Source: Gammaproteobacteria bacterium (lineage in GTDB: Bacteria; Pseudomonadota; Gammaproteobacteria; UBA4575). From it: a DNA stretch of 64,000 bases. The stretch spans positions 2,436,894-2,500,893 of the forward strand of contig CP046178.1 in NCBI GenBank assembly GCA_014075255.1, given 5' to 3'. This document shows positions 56,592-64,000 of this stretch, piece by piece. Numbering within the stretch: position 1 is the first letter of the stretch; every line of letters starts with the position of its first letter. Both the position numbers and the translations under genes were made by a program. The notes beneath the pieces are model-generated. The model saw only the letters and a program-made list of their open reading frames with translations, was not told the DNA's origin and made no database searches.

Positions 56592-57806
56592 ATGACTGTA
56601 AGACAACCAAATATACCTTTTAGATTTAGAGTGCCAGGTGTAGTTCAGCCTAAATGGTCTTTTTCAGATTTGCACCGTTCTTGTTTTATAGATGAGTATG
56701 AGAGCAGTTTAAATAAAGAAATATGCAGACAATATGGTGTTAAATACTGTTTATTATTAAATGATGCAAGAAGTGGAATTTATTTTCTTGCAAAGAATTT
56801 TGGCTTGCAGGGGGAGTGGATTACTACATCATTCATGTATCAGCCACTATCAGAAATAATCAGAAATTTCTGCAGCGGCTTTGCGCTAGCTGATATTAAT
56901 AAGAATTTTACTATAAATATAGAATCTACAAGGTCACTTATTGGCAGTAATACTGAAGTATTATTAGTAAACCATTTTTATGGGAAGTGCTCTGAAGTTA
57001 AAGCACTAAGATTATTAGCAGATGAGCATAAATTATTTTTAATCGAAAATTGTGTGCATGTGCCTGGAAATACAATTGTTGATAATAAACCTATTGGGTC
57101 ATGGGGGGATGCAGCTATTGTTAGCTTTAAGGCAGATAAAGCTTTCGGTGGTATTGGAGGGGGCGCATTGATTACAAACAGGGAAGATGTATTTAATTCC
57201 ATCAAAGAACATGTTAATAGGGAAAAGAAATATTTGCATACCCTAAAATATATTATATCTAATACGGTTGCATATAAATTAAGACCATGCACTGCAGTAC
57301 TAATTCGGTTATATAATAATATTCAAAATCTTTCAAATGAAGTTGTACCTGAATGTAATGACCATATAATTAACGAGAGTCTATATAAATATAGCATAGG
57401 GTCTGCACAAGCTAAGGTAGCGCTGTTGTTATCTAATAAATTAGGTCACCTGAAAAATAATCAAATCGAGAAAGGTCGATGCTTATCTAAATTAATTAAT
57501 GATGTAGAAGGTATTAGCTGCCCAGAAGATGTGGCAAAAGCTCCTCATACCTATACATATTTTCCTATTGTATTAAATTCTATTGATAGGATGGTGTTTG
57601 CAAATAAGCTATCTAAAAATGGTATTGAAACAAAATGGCGGTACCATGCACTACATTCTTTGCCGTTTAAAGATGTGAGATGGCATGATGTGAGCTGTAC
57701 GAATCACGTTTTAAATCAAAATATATTACTACCGCTAGGAATTGAGACAAAACTTAAACATTTAAAGTACATTGCAAAGTGTGTTAGCGAGGCTATGCGT
57801 CAATAA
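56592..57806 (+). CDS. Divergent DegT/DnrJ/EryC1-family protein with Asp-to-Asn change
   Basis: The 404 residues follow the DegT-family fold: NDARSGIYFLAKNF, LIENCVHVPGN, GSWGDAAIVSFKADKAFGG. The Schiff-base Lys is kept as Lys183 (SFxxxK). The Asp that normally contacts the PLP ring nitrogen (IEDxAH) is Asn153, which would change or weaken cofactor chemistry. The N-terminus, with a Pro/Arg-rich start, also differs from ordinary sugar aminotransferases. It may be an aminotransferase, a dehydratase-like member or a non-catalytic relative. It lies 25 bases after the flavoprotein gene. Confidence 0.75.
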   Translation: MTVRQPNIPFRFRVPGVVQPKWSFSDLHRSCFIDEYESSLNKEICRQYGVKYCLLLNDARSGIYFLAKNFGLQGEWITTSFMYQPLSEIIRNFCSGFALADINKNFTINIESTRSLIGSNTEVLLVNHFYGKCSEVKALRLLADEHKLFLIENCVHVPGNTIVDNKPIGSWGDAAIVSFKADKAFGGIGGGALITNREDVFNSIKEHVNREKKYLHTLKYIISNTVAYKLRPCTAVLIRLYNNIQNLSNEVVPECNDHIINESLYKYSIGSAQAKVALLLSNKLGHLKNNQIEKGRCLSKLINDVEGISCPEDVAKAPHTYTYFPIVLNSIDRMVFANKLSKNGIETKWRYHALHSLPFKDVRWHDVSCTNHVLNQNILLPLGIETKLKHLKYIAKCVSEAMRQ

Positions 57807-57859
57807 AGGCTATGTGCTTCATTTATTAAATGGAGCATCCATATCATCTGAGGTTAATT

Positions 57860-58414
57860 ATGTCTAAAAATATTCAATTTATAATTGTTATTCTTCTGCT
57901 TGTGGCTATCTCACTGTTTGGTTGTAATCAAAATGATCGTGCCTCATTGGAGACTAATTTAGATGAGCATCCACAAAAAGAGCTTGTGGATATCGTGCAG
58001 CTTCTAGAAGGTTATTGGAATAGCGGTCAAATAGAAGCCATGAAACCCTACTATGCAGTAGAAATTGTGCAAATGCCTCCAAACCAACCTCCTGTTATTG
58101 GTCGTTCGAAACTATTTAAGAGGTGGCAGTTATATCAACAGAACTTTATAGATTTGTGGGAGCCGTATGTAGAATCCGTATATGTTTCGGGTGATCTAGC
58201 AGTTGTTCGCGGTGGATTTGTGCAACGCAGCGCACCTAAAAAGGGAGGCTATGGTGTATTGATGGAGGCAAAGTCAATACAAGTGTTCGAGCGGAATCTA
58301 GAGGGGAATTGGCAGATGACACTAGATATATGGAATACATCTGCACCAAAAAAATCGTTCACCGAATCTGATAAATTAATGAGTTACCTAATGTCTGATG
58401 AAATGTTTGAGTAA
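57860..58414 (+). CDS. Lipoprotein with NTF2-like (SnoaL/DUF4440) domain
   Basis: The 184-residue protein from ATG 57860 begins with a lipoprotein signal (SKNIQFIIVILLLVAISLFGC, lipobox LFGC, Cys near 22) followed by a domain with the NTF2/SnoaL pattern: LEGYWNSGQIEAMKPYYA, FKRWQLYQQNFIDLWEPYVESVYVSGDLAVVRGGF and NWQMTLDIWN. I preferred this start because GAGG lies six bases upstream; an ATG at 57830 would put ten polar residues before the signal. Last gene of the plus-strand arm. No catalytic role can be claimed. Confidence 0.78.
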   Translation: MSKNIQFIIVILLLVAISLFGCNQNDRASLETNLDEHPQKELVDIVQLLEGYWNSGQIEAMKPYYAVEIVQMPPNQPPVIGRSKLFKRWQLYQQNFIDLWEPYVESVYVSGDLAVVRGGFVQRSAPKKGGYGVLMEAKSIQVFERNLEGNWQMTLDIWNTSAPKKSFTESDKLMSYLMSDEMFE

Positions 58415-58440
58415 GCCTTAAGTTACCTATATTAATGTAC

Positions 58441-59292
58441 TTATCGATATTTAGAAATAAATTTATTTGCAACATGTATTGAAGAAGTAGCCATTTTAAA
58501 CATGGAGCTGTGTAGAAGTGATAGATTGTGCTCAATTGTTATATTTGAACTAGTGGTGCCTCCCCATTTCTCTTTATATTTAACTAAATTTAGTTGATTA
58601 TTTGGCGAGCACATTAAATTGAAAGATTTTGCATTATTGTTTTTCGCCCACATAATTGCATCGTATATTAACAAGTCATTAGGAAGTGATTTTCTAAAAC
58701 TGTAATTGATTGCGCCATGTAAGTAATTTGCAACATCATTGCTAAGAGCAACAATTAAAAATGCAATAATTTCACCTTTATTCTTAATGCAAGTGATGCG
58801 TATTTCTTTGTTGTTTTTTGATGCAATTATAATTGACTTAAAATATTTTTCGTTATATCTAAGTGAGCCATCATTCTTTCTAATAGTGTTCTCGTACAAT
58901 TTATAAATACTGGTGCAATGTTGAGGATCTATTACTTCATTAACATCTTCATTTTCGCGAGTGGCCTTTTTTATATCTCTTCGACAGTGCTTTGAGAGAC
59001 AGTCAAATGTCCAACTGCCTAATTCAGGGATATAAGTTTCTGGGCAAGAAAGGTGCGACTCAGTAGAGATTGAAGTGGGAGAGCATATCCCTGAAGGAAT
59101 GCGTAGAATATGGATTAGCCCGGGTGGTAAAAGAGCTTTTAAGGAATTAAATATATCATCATCTATTGTACTCCCTGTAATTGTCCCTCCTACTGGGAAC
59201 CCTAAATAACCGATTTTAAAAATAGCTTTCGTAAATATTGTGATTGAAAAACCACTATTATGAGCTTCATCCCATATATATAGTCTTAGCAT
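58441..59292 (-). CDS. FemAB/GNAT-like acyltransferase-fold protein
   Basis: The 283 residues resemble FemAB-like or BioF2-like proteins built of GNAT folds: a central stretch CRRDIKKATRENEDVNEV, an IYKLYENTIRKNDG helix, and the terminal GNAT-like ITCIKNKGEIIAFLIVALSN, YLHGAINYSFRKSLPNDLLIYDAIMWA and FNLMCSPNNQLNLVKYKEKWGG. Similar genes in exopolysaccharide loci are thought to transfer acyl or aminoacyl groups to glycans; the substrate here is unknown. It converges on the lipoprotein gene. Confidence 0.72.
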   Translation of the reverse strand: MLRLYIWDEAHNSGFSITIFTKAIFKIGYLGFPVGGTITGSTIDDDIFNSLKALLPPGLIHILRIPSGICSPTSISTESHLSCPETYIPELGSWTFDCLSKHCRRDIKKATRENEDVNEVIDPQHCTSIYKLYENTIRKNDGSLRYNEKYFKSIIIASKNNKEIRITCIKNKGEIIAFLIVALSNDVANYLHGAINYSFRKSLPNDLLIYDAIMWAKNNNAKSFNLMCSPNNQLNLVKYKEKWGGTTSSNITIEHNLSLLHSSMFKMATSSIHVANKFISKYR

Positions 59293-59401
59293 TAAATCCT
59301 TTTTCCAAAATCGAATGCCATTGGCTGTTATGAAAAAAGGATTTATTTAGAGAACATTTTTTGTCCCAAAAATCAGGAGGTTGCTTAAATAGAAGCATAA
59401 A

Positions 59402-60546
59402 TTATTTTATGTTTTTTATATCGTTATAAAGCTGTTGTGCAATAGATTGAATATTGAATATTGATTTTGCAAGTTGAATGTCATTATTAAAGCTTTTCGG
59501 CGAAATTTGGATTGCTAGTTTAATTGCTGAAGAAATAGAGTCAGCAGAAATTGATGTACATAATAATCCAAGATTATTTTCTTCTAAAATCTCAGGAATG
59601 TCTCCAGCAGGGGTAGCTATTACAGGTTTATCAAGCTGTAGAGCATCAGATAAGATCACTGGGATGCTTTCCACGCGAGACGGTATAACTAAATAATCAG
59701 TCCAGGATATAAGTTTCGCTGCATTTTCTTTGTTCTGGTACCCAAGAATTTCTACAGGTCGATTGTTATCGATTAAAGTGGCGCATCGCTCATGTACTAA
59801 TGATTCCATAGGCCCGCCTCCAGCAATAATTACTTTATTTATGCTTTTCAGTCTGTCGCTGATAATAAATGCAGCGCATCTAGTAGTAGGTCAATACCTT
59901 TGTTATGGTGCCAACGCCCTAAAAATGCAAATCTTGTGCCCGAATGTTCTTCATTCTTAGGTGGTATTTTGGGTAATACTCTAGTGCTTGGGAGAAATGT
60001 GCAATTCCTGTTGGTGATATTTGTAACGTCTTTTTTAAGAATATATCCATCGGCATAAATGTATTTAGCATTGCTAAGAATTTTATTTAATAAAAGCCTA
60101 CCGAATATATTATTTTGGAATGACCAAATATCACTACCAAGTGCCCAGCATGAATATGACATGCCGCTATTTTGGAATGCTTTAAGAGCCCAAAACCCGC
60201 TCGGCAGCACCCACAATGCAAGTATATGGTCAACAGATTTGCGTTTTAATAATTTATTTAGTGCGCGCGATCCTGATCGAAGCGTTCTGACTATATGGAG
60301 CCAATGTGTTGGGTAGTAAAGTTTTAGTAACGATAAAGGAAGTTTCGGCACCTTAAATCGAAAAACATCTACATCATTTGTGTTTTCTTCGTTTTTTGAA
60401 ATGCCAGGAGTTAGAACACTTACCTTTGTATGTTTACTTAATTCCATAGCAAAATCATATACAAATGAGCCGGCTGCAGCAGATCCTTCACCAATAGTTG
60501 GGTATGAGCTACTTATTAGAAGAATATGATTTACTTTTTTCTGCAA
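59402..60546 (-). pseudogene. GT4-family glycosyltransferase, split by one frameshift
   Basis: Two minus-strand frames together make one glycosyltransferase. The upstream frame (60546 to 59848) carries the N-terminal domain, from HILLISSSYPTIGEGSAA to FAFLGRWHHNKGIDLLLDALHLL, and stops at a TGA. The downstream frame continues directly without a start, reading DRLKSINKVIIAGGGP and then the C-terminal domain with VIPSRVESIPVILSDALQLDKPVIA and TPAGDIPEIL, the GT4 nucleotide-sugar site. Missing a single base near 59858-59866 would restore one frame of about 380 residues. It is either a recent pseudogene or a sequencing/assembly error. It overlaps the methyltransferase gene by 16 bases. Confidence 0.85.
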
Positions 60547-61256
60547 ATTAACAAATACCCATATGGCATAAATGAGTTATCACTGAAGATTCTACCCAAT
60601 AGTGATCCTACTATATTAATAAATAATACTAAGAAGGAAATGATTGGAATCATAATAATGAATAATTTCGTATAGCTGATTAGTTTCAAACTGATTTTGG
60701 CCAAACCAATATTTGTTAGCAAGGAAAATGTTTCTGAAATATTTCCTTGAGAATAAGCGGACTCAATTTCGAAGCCATGATTTATTAATAGTTGTGTTAG
60801 ACCAAATATTGTCCAGCGGTGAAAGTCATAAGGTGCATCGTGAATCGGATACATGAATGGAACTTGTAAACATAGTGCGCCATTTGGCTTAAGTACTCTT
60901 TGAATTTCCTTAATGCATTTATCTGGGGTGTGCAGATGTTCTAATACATCGAGTAATGCAACATTATCAATAATAGAGTCAGCAATCGAAAGATTGTGTG
61001 CATCTCCGTAAATTGTTGGGGTGGTATGATACATTTCGTCTGCGGTAGTTGGATAATCTATACCAATATATTGACTGTCCTCATTGAGTAATTTTTCTAA
61101 ATAATTGTCTGCGCATCCAATATCTAAAACCTTTCCACATAAAAAAGGTTTAATTCTCTCGAGCGTAAAATTTTGTTCTTTAAATACAAACCATTGAGGA
61201 TGTAATGGTGTGGATGATATATGCTTGGCAATTCTTCGAATAAAACTATGCTTCAC
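60531..61256 (-). CDS. SAM-dependent methyltransferase (type 11) with C-terminal membrane segment
   Basis: The 241 residues have SAM motif I in GKVLDIGCADNYLEKLL (about 41-57), IGIDYP, and the family stretch NVALLDVLEHLHTPDKCIKEIQRVLKPNG. After the catalytic core a hydrophobic stretch (about 190-220, KLFIIMIPIISFLVLFINIVGSLLG) suggests membrane attachment. Such enzymes in polysaccharide loci may methylate the terminal sugar or act on a lipid-linked intermediate. It lies between a GT2 and the broken GT4 gene. Confidence 0.82.
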   Translation of the reverse strand: MKHSFIRRIAKHISSTPLHPQWFVFKEQNFTLERIKPFLCGKVLDIGCADNYLEKLLNEDSQYIGIDYPTTADEMYHTTPTIYGDAHNLSIADSIIDNVALLDVLEHLHTPDKCIKEIQRVLKPNGALCLQVPFMYPIHDAPYDFHRWTIFGLTQLLINHGFEIESAYSQGNISETFSLLTNIGLAKISLKLISYTKLFIIMIPIISFLVLFINIVGSLLGRIFSDNSFMPYGYLLICRKK

Positions 61257-61282
61257 AATAAATAAAAATTTGTACGAGTAGT

Positions 61283-62143
61283 TTAAGGGTTGGTATCAAC
61301 TTTAGAATATAACAGTGTAGTTATTTGTTCAGAAACTAGGCCAATAAGAAAAATTAGTATAGACGATATAAGTAGCAAGGCACTCATATTGGTGAATCTG
61401 TCCATTGTTATGAAAGTATACATGTAATAAAAAAAACCGATTAGAAATAATAAAAAACTGATTGGCGTGAAAATTTTAAGAGGTGAATAAAGAGTTCCTA
61501 TTTTAAATATTATAATTAAAAATCGTATGCCATCTTTAAATATTCGTAAATGGCTTGTTCCAACTCTTTTTTCAGCATCGATTGGGATATATGTAACTGG
61601 GTAACCGTTCCTAAAAAAACTCATAGTTATAGTCGTTGGATAAGAGAATCCATTTGGCAATAAATATAAAAAGCTTTTAAATCTTTTTGCGTTAACGATT
61701 CTAAAACCAGATGTTAGGTCTCTAATTTTTTTGCCTACAATTACACTGGCAATATAATTAAAAATTTGATTGCCTAACCATCTTCGCTTGCCAGCTTGGG
61801 ACTTGTGCGACCTCGCGCCAACTACCATATCATAACCTTCTTCTTTCTTGGCAATTAGTCTTAAAATGTCTTTGGGATCGTGTTGTCCATCAGCATCCAT
61901 TGTGACAATTGTATCGCCTGTTGCAGCTCTAGCTCCAGCCTTAATCGCTGCGCCATTACCCATGCTATATGGGTGAGAAATTAATCTCATTTCATGCTTA
62001 ATTACAACTGATTTGGTGTTATCAGTAGACCCGTCATCAACGATAATAATTTCCTCTTTAGGGAAAAAAGTTTTTAGTTTTGGAAGTAGTAGAGCTAAAG
62101 ATTCAGCTTCATTTTTGGCTGGGATTATTATTGAAATGTCCAT
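61283..62143 (-). CDS. GT2-family glycosyltransferase, polyprenyl-phosphate sugar transferase type
   Basis: The 286 residues start with the GT2 signature DISIIIPAKNEAESLALLLP and EEIIIVDDGSTDNTKSVV, then the metal-binding DxD in TMDADGQHDPKDIL. Further conserved stretches are VVGARSHKSQAGKRR, LTSGFRIVNAKRFK and the terminal pair of membrane helices (about 220-275). This layout is that of DPM1-like enzymes that load a sugar on undecaprenyl or dolichyl phosphate. Starts 40 bases downstream of the membrane/TPR gene. Confidence 0.87.
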   Translation of the reverse strand: MDISIIIPAKNEAESLALLLPKLKTFFPKEEIIIVDDGSTDNTKSVVIKHEMRLISHPYSMGNGAAIKAGARAATGDTIVTMDADGQHDPKDILRLIAKKEEGYDMVVGARSHKSQAGKRRWLGNQIFNYIASVIVGKKIRDLTSGFRIVNAKRFKSFLYLLPNGFSYPTTITMSFFRNGYPVTYIPIDAEKRVGTSHLRIFKDGIRFLIIIFKIGTLYSPLKIFTPISFLLFLIGFFYYMYTFITMDRFTNMSALLLISSILIFLIGLVSEQITTLLYSKVDTNP

Positions 62144-62183
62144 GTTTATTGCTTACCGTTTCAAATATTCTGGTAAAATTTAG

Positions 62184-64000
62184 TTAAAACTTGAGTTTTT
62201 CTTTTAGAATATTTGTATCAGTCGTGAATGAATTATAAATGTCATTTTTATCAATATATTCGATGTGATGTAATGCTTCATCATACTTCTCTATTTCTAT
62301 TAGTAATGTAATTAGGTTGATCCTATATTGCAAGAAATCTGGTTTAATATCTACTGCGTCAACTAAGGCATTATAAGCGACAGTCTTATCACCAAGAAAA
62401 CTACTGGCAAAGATAGCATATAGTGTTAACAGGTCTGATCTGCTTGTCTTTGGTGTTGGAATATTATTGTTTAATGCGGTAACGTATAAATTAAAAACTT
62501 GATCTAAAGTAAGTTTGCATGCTTTTTCGAGGCATCTGTTTATCTGTTTAAGGCTTTCGATAGTATTATGTGTTATTGGCTTTGTCTCAAGTTTTGTTAA
62601 CATGCTTTCTAGCCATTCAGGTTTAATTTCTGCATCTATCGCGGTACTGAGCACTATTGCTGAAGATTCTCCTATTATTTTATTAGGTGAAATTCTAATA
62701 AATTCTTCAAATAGACTAAGTGCATACTCACTCTCCTCGATCAAGTTCTGTGCAGACAAGTTAGCATATATCCTGCCCAAATTATAAATGGCTCTGCCAG
62801 ACTTAGGGTGGTGCACAGCTTCATAATAAGCATGTCTTGCTTCATTTCCCCAATGGTGTGCACGCAGAGTAGTTGTTATTGATATTGCGCATAGCCATAT
62901 GCTAACAATTAAAGCGGTTGCTTTTATGTGGGATGACTTCCCGATATATAAGAATATAGATGTAATAATGCCGAAAATAACACCATAGCTTGCCAAATAA
63001 TTACGATGTTCATATGCAAGTTCTAGTGGGAGTACTGTAGACTCTAATATATGTGAAGAGAAAAAAAATAAAATACCAAATGATAGGAATGTTTTTGTTT
63101 TTATACTTATTGTTGAGAAAATAATTAAAATGCTTATAAAGCTCATTGAAAATATAGTTGTTAAAGGGGAAAGTAATGATTTAGATATCGTGATGTCATC
63201 ATGGAAAAGTCCTAGTTCTGAAATATTTGGCATTACAATCCATTTTAAGTAACTTGCTAACAAGCGAAATTCGGTTAGAACTCTTTCCGTTAGTGAAAAC
63301 CCTCTATGTGAGTAGCCTGCCTCTAAGTAAGTTGGGTTGTTTATAATCCAGAGTATTGCGAAAAAAATTGGCACTAATGTAGCGGTTAAGAACAATCCTC
63401 GATAGATTTTAGGTGAAAGTTTTGTGTTAGACATAAAGCGAAAGAAGCAAAGTTCTATGCATAACAGATAAAATAAATTAAGAGCTCCATTCTCTTTTGA
63501 AAAAATTGCAATGAGAAAAAAAATTCCACTAAGAGTGAAAAAGTAGAAGTTATTTCTTTTTTCGAAAATCATTGACCGCCTTGCTAATACATAAAAGCAT
63601 AATCCAACAACACTGAATAAAGCGGATAAGCTAGTCATTCGTTGAACAATATATAAGACTCCAGTAAGATTTATCGGCGATACTAACCATGCTATTGAAG
63701 TTATTAGCGGAATGTAAAAGCAGAAGTTTTGGCTTAATTTTTGTTGATGTATTTTTCTGTAGCTATCTAATAAAAGCCTAGATAAGAAAAATAAAAATAC
63801 CCCAACTGTAATGTGAATTATAATATTTACGATTTTGTAACTTTTCGGATCTAATCCAAATGTGTAATAGTTAATTGCGAAAGACAGCATGCTTATTGGC
63901 CGCATTAAGGGGCCAGATTTAACGGAGTAGCTTGCTGATGTTAGGGAGTGATAGTCTAAGCTGTCTATGTGGAGTTTAGTATTATTAACAATATTTGGAT
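62184..64000 (-). CDS. Multi-pass membrane protein with C-terminal TPR-like region, N-terminus outside the window
   Basis: The frame is open to the right edge; translated upstream of the ATG at 63903-63905 it reads LHIDSLDYHSLTSASYS and SGPLMRPISMLSFAINYY, which is typical family sequence, so the true start is beyond 64000. At least 605 residues are present: about ten membrane segments (to about residue 370 of the visible part), then helical TPR-like repeats (HPKSGRAIYNLGRIYANLS, VDAVDIKPDFLQYRINLITLLIEIEKY). Similar proteins, with GT-C-like membrane parts, occur in glycan and glycosylation loci; activity is unproven. Confidence 0.75.
   Translation of the reverse strand, partial: PNIVNNTKLHIDSLDYHSLTSASYSVKSGPLMRPISMLSFAINYYTFGLDPKSYKIVNIIIHITVGVFLFFLSRLLLDSYRKIHQQKLSQNFCFYIPLITSIAWLVSPINLTGVLYIVQRMTSLSALFSVVGLCFYVLARRSMIFEKRNNFYFFTLSGIFFLIAIFSKENGALNLFYLLCIELCFFRFMSNTKLSPKIYRGLFLTATLVPIFFAILWIINNPTYLEAGYSHRGFSLTERVLTEFRLLASYLKWIVMPNISELGLFHDDITISKSLLSPLTTIFSMSFISILIIFSTISIKTKTFLSFGILFFFSSHILESTVLPLELAYEHRNYLASYGVIFGIITSIFLYIGKSSHIKATALIVSIWLCAISITTTLRAHHWGNEARHAYYEAVHHPKSGRAIYNLGRIYANLSAQNLIEESEYALSLFEEFIRISPNKIIGESSAIVLSTAIDAEIKPEWLESMLTKLETKPITHNTIESLKQINRCLEKACKLTLDQVFNLYVTALNNNIPTPKTSRSDLLTLYAIFASSFLGDKTVAYNALVDAVDIKPDFLQYRINLITLLIEIEKYDEALHHIEYIDKNDIYNSFTTDTNILKEKLKF

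Noticed and set aside
59840-59880. Programmed -1 ribosomal frameshift in the split glycosyltransferase
   Set aside because: No X-XXY-YYZ slippery heptamer is present before the stop and no clear downstream pseudoknot; a mutation or sequencing error is simpler.

Overview
The window is a chromosomal segment of a moderately AT-rich gammaproteobacterium. Every housekeeping protein reads as gammaproteobacterial (DegS/AlgW, SspA/SspB, LpoA, DiaA, ZapD, DciA, LpxC, FtsL, PilBCD). From memory, the order murA-hisG-hisD-hisC-algW-nif3 / petABC-sspAB / diaA-yraN-lpoA-rsmI-rnpB / mraZ...ftsZ-lpxC-dciA-M23 peptidase-secA-argJ-nudix follows the Pseudomonas-type backbone closely, with local insertions. I cannot name the genus. 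A complete cytochrome bc1 operon indicates aerobic or respiratory metabolism. No tRNA, rRNA, IS element, integrase or CRISPR array was seen.

Layout. 1-4.5 kb: murA 3' end, then the histidine genes hisG (short form), hisD and hisC, with a DAHP synthase gene between hisG and hisD. 4.5-6.5 kb: a DegS-like periplasmic protease (minus) and a Nif3-family protein (plus). 6.7-10.6 kb: petABC, sspA, sspB. 10.6-15.1 kb: accessory genes not expected in the backbone: a macro-domain protein, adk, a MOSC protein, a stand-alone BLUF blue-light sensor and a GlcD-like FAD oxidase. 15.1-18.0 kb: diaA, yraN, lpoA (minus), divergent from rsmI and the RNase P RNA gene. 19.5-36.1/37.3 kb: the complete division and cell wall (dcw) cluster mraZ-rsmH-ftsL-ftsI-murE-murF-mraY-murD-ftsW-murG-murC-murB-ddl-ftsQ-ftsA-ftsZ, preceded by a good sigma70-type promoter and three MraZ boxes. 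37.5-45.2 kb: lpxC, dciA (minus), an M23 peptidase, secA, argJ and a Nudix/ThiE-like fusion. 45.2-50.4 kb (minus): zapD, coaE, pilD, pilC, pilB, without a pilin gene.

50.7-64.0 kb is a surface-polysaccharide locus, visibly more AT-rich than the rest. Its plus-strand arm encodes a short RmlA-like nucleotidyltransferase, an RmlB dehydratase, an ArnB-like sugar aminotransferase, a flippase-like membrane protein, a methyltransferase, a flavin monooxygenase-like protein, a second divergent DegT-family protein and an NTF2-like lipoprotein. The leader of this arm carries an RfaH ops-like element. The convergent minus-strand arm encodes a FemAB/GNAT-like protein, a frameshifted GT4 glycosyltransferase, a methyltransferase, a GT2 glycosyltransferase and a large membrane/TPR protein that runs off the window edge.

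The least conventional material is in two places. One is the BLUF photoreceptor in an accessory block. The other is the polysaccharide arm, where a flavoprotein with an altered second dinucleotide motif and a DegT protein with Asn in place of the PLP-binding Asp lie in one co-directional run with normal dTDP-sugar enzymes. This could be a pathway for an unusual modified amino sugar; that reading is inference.
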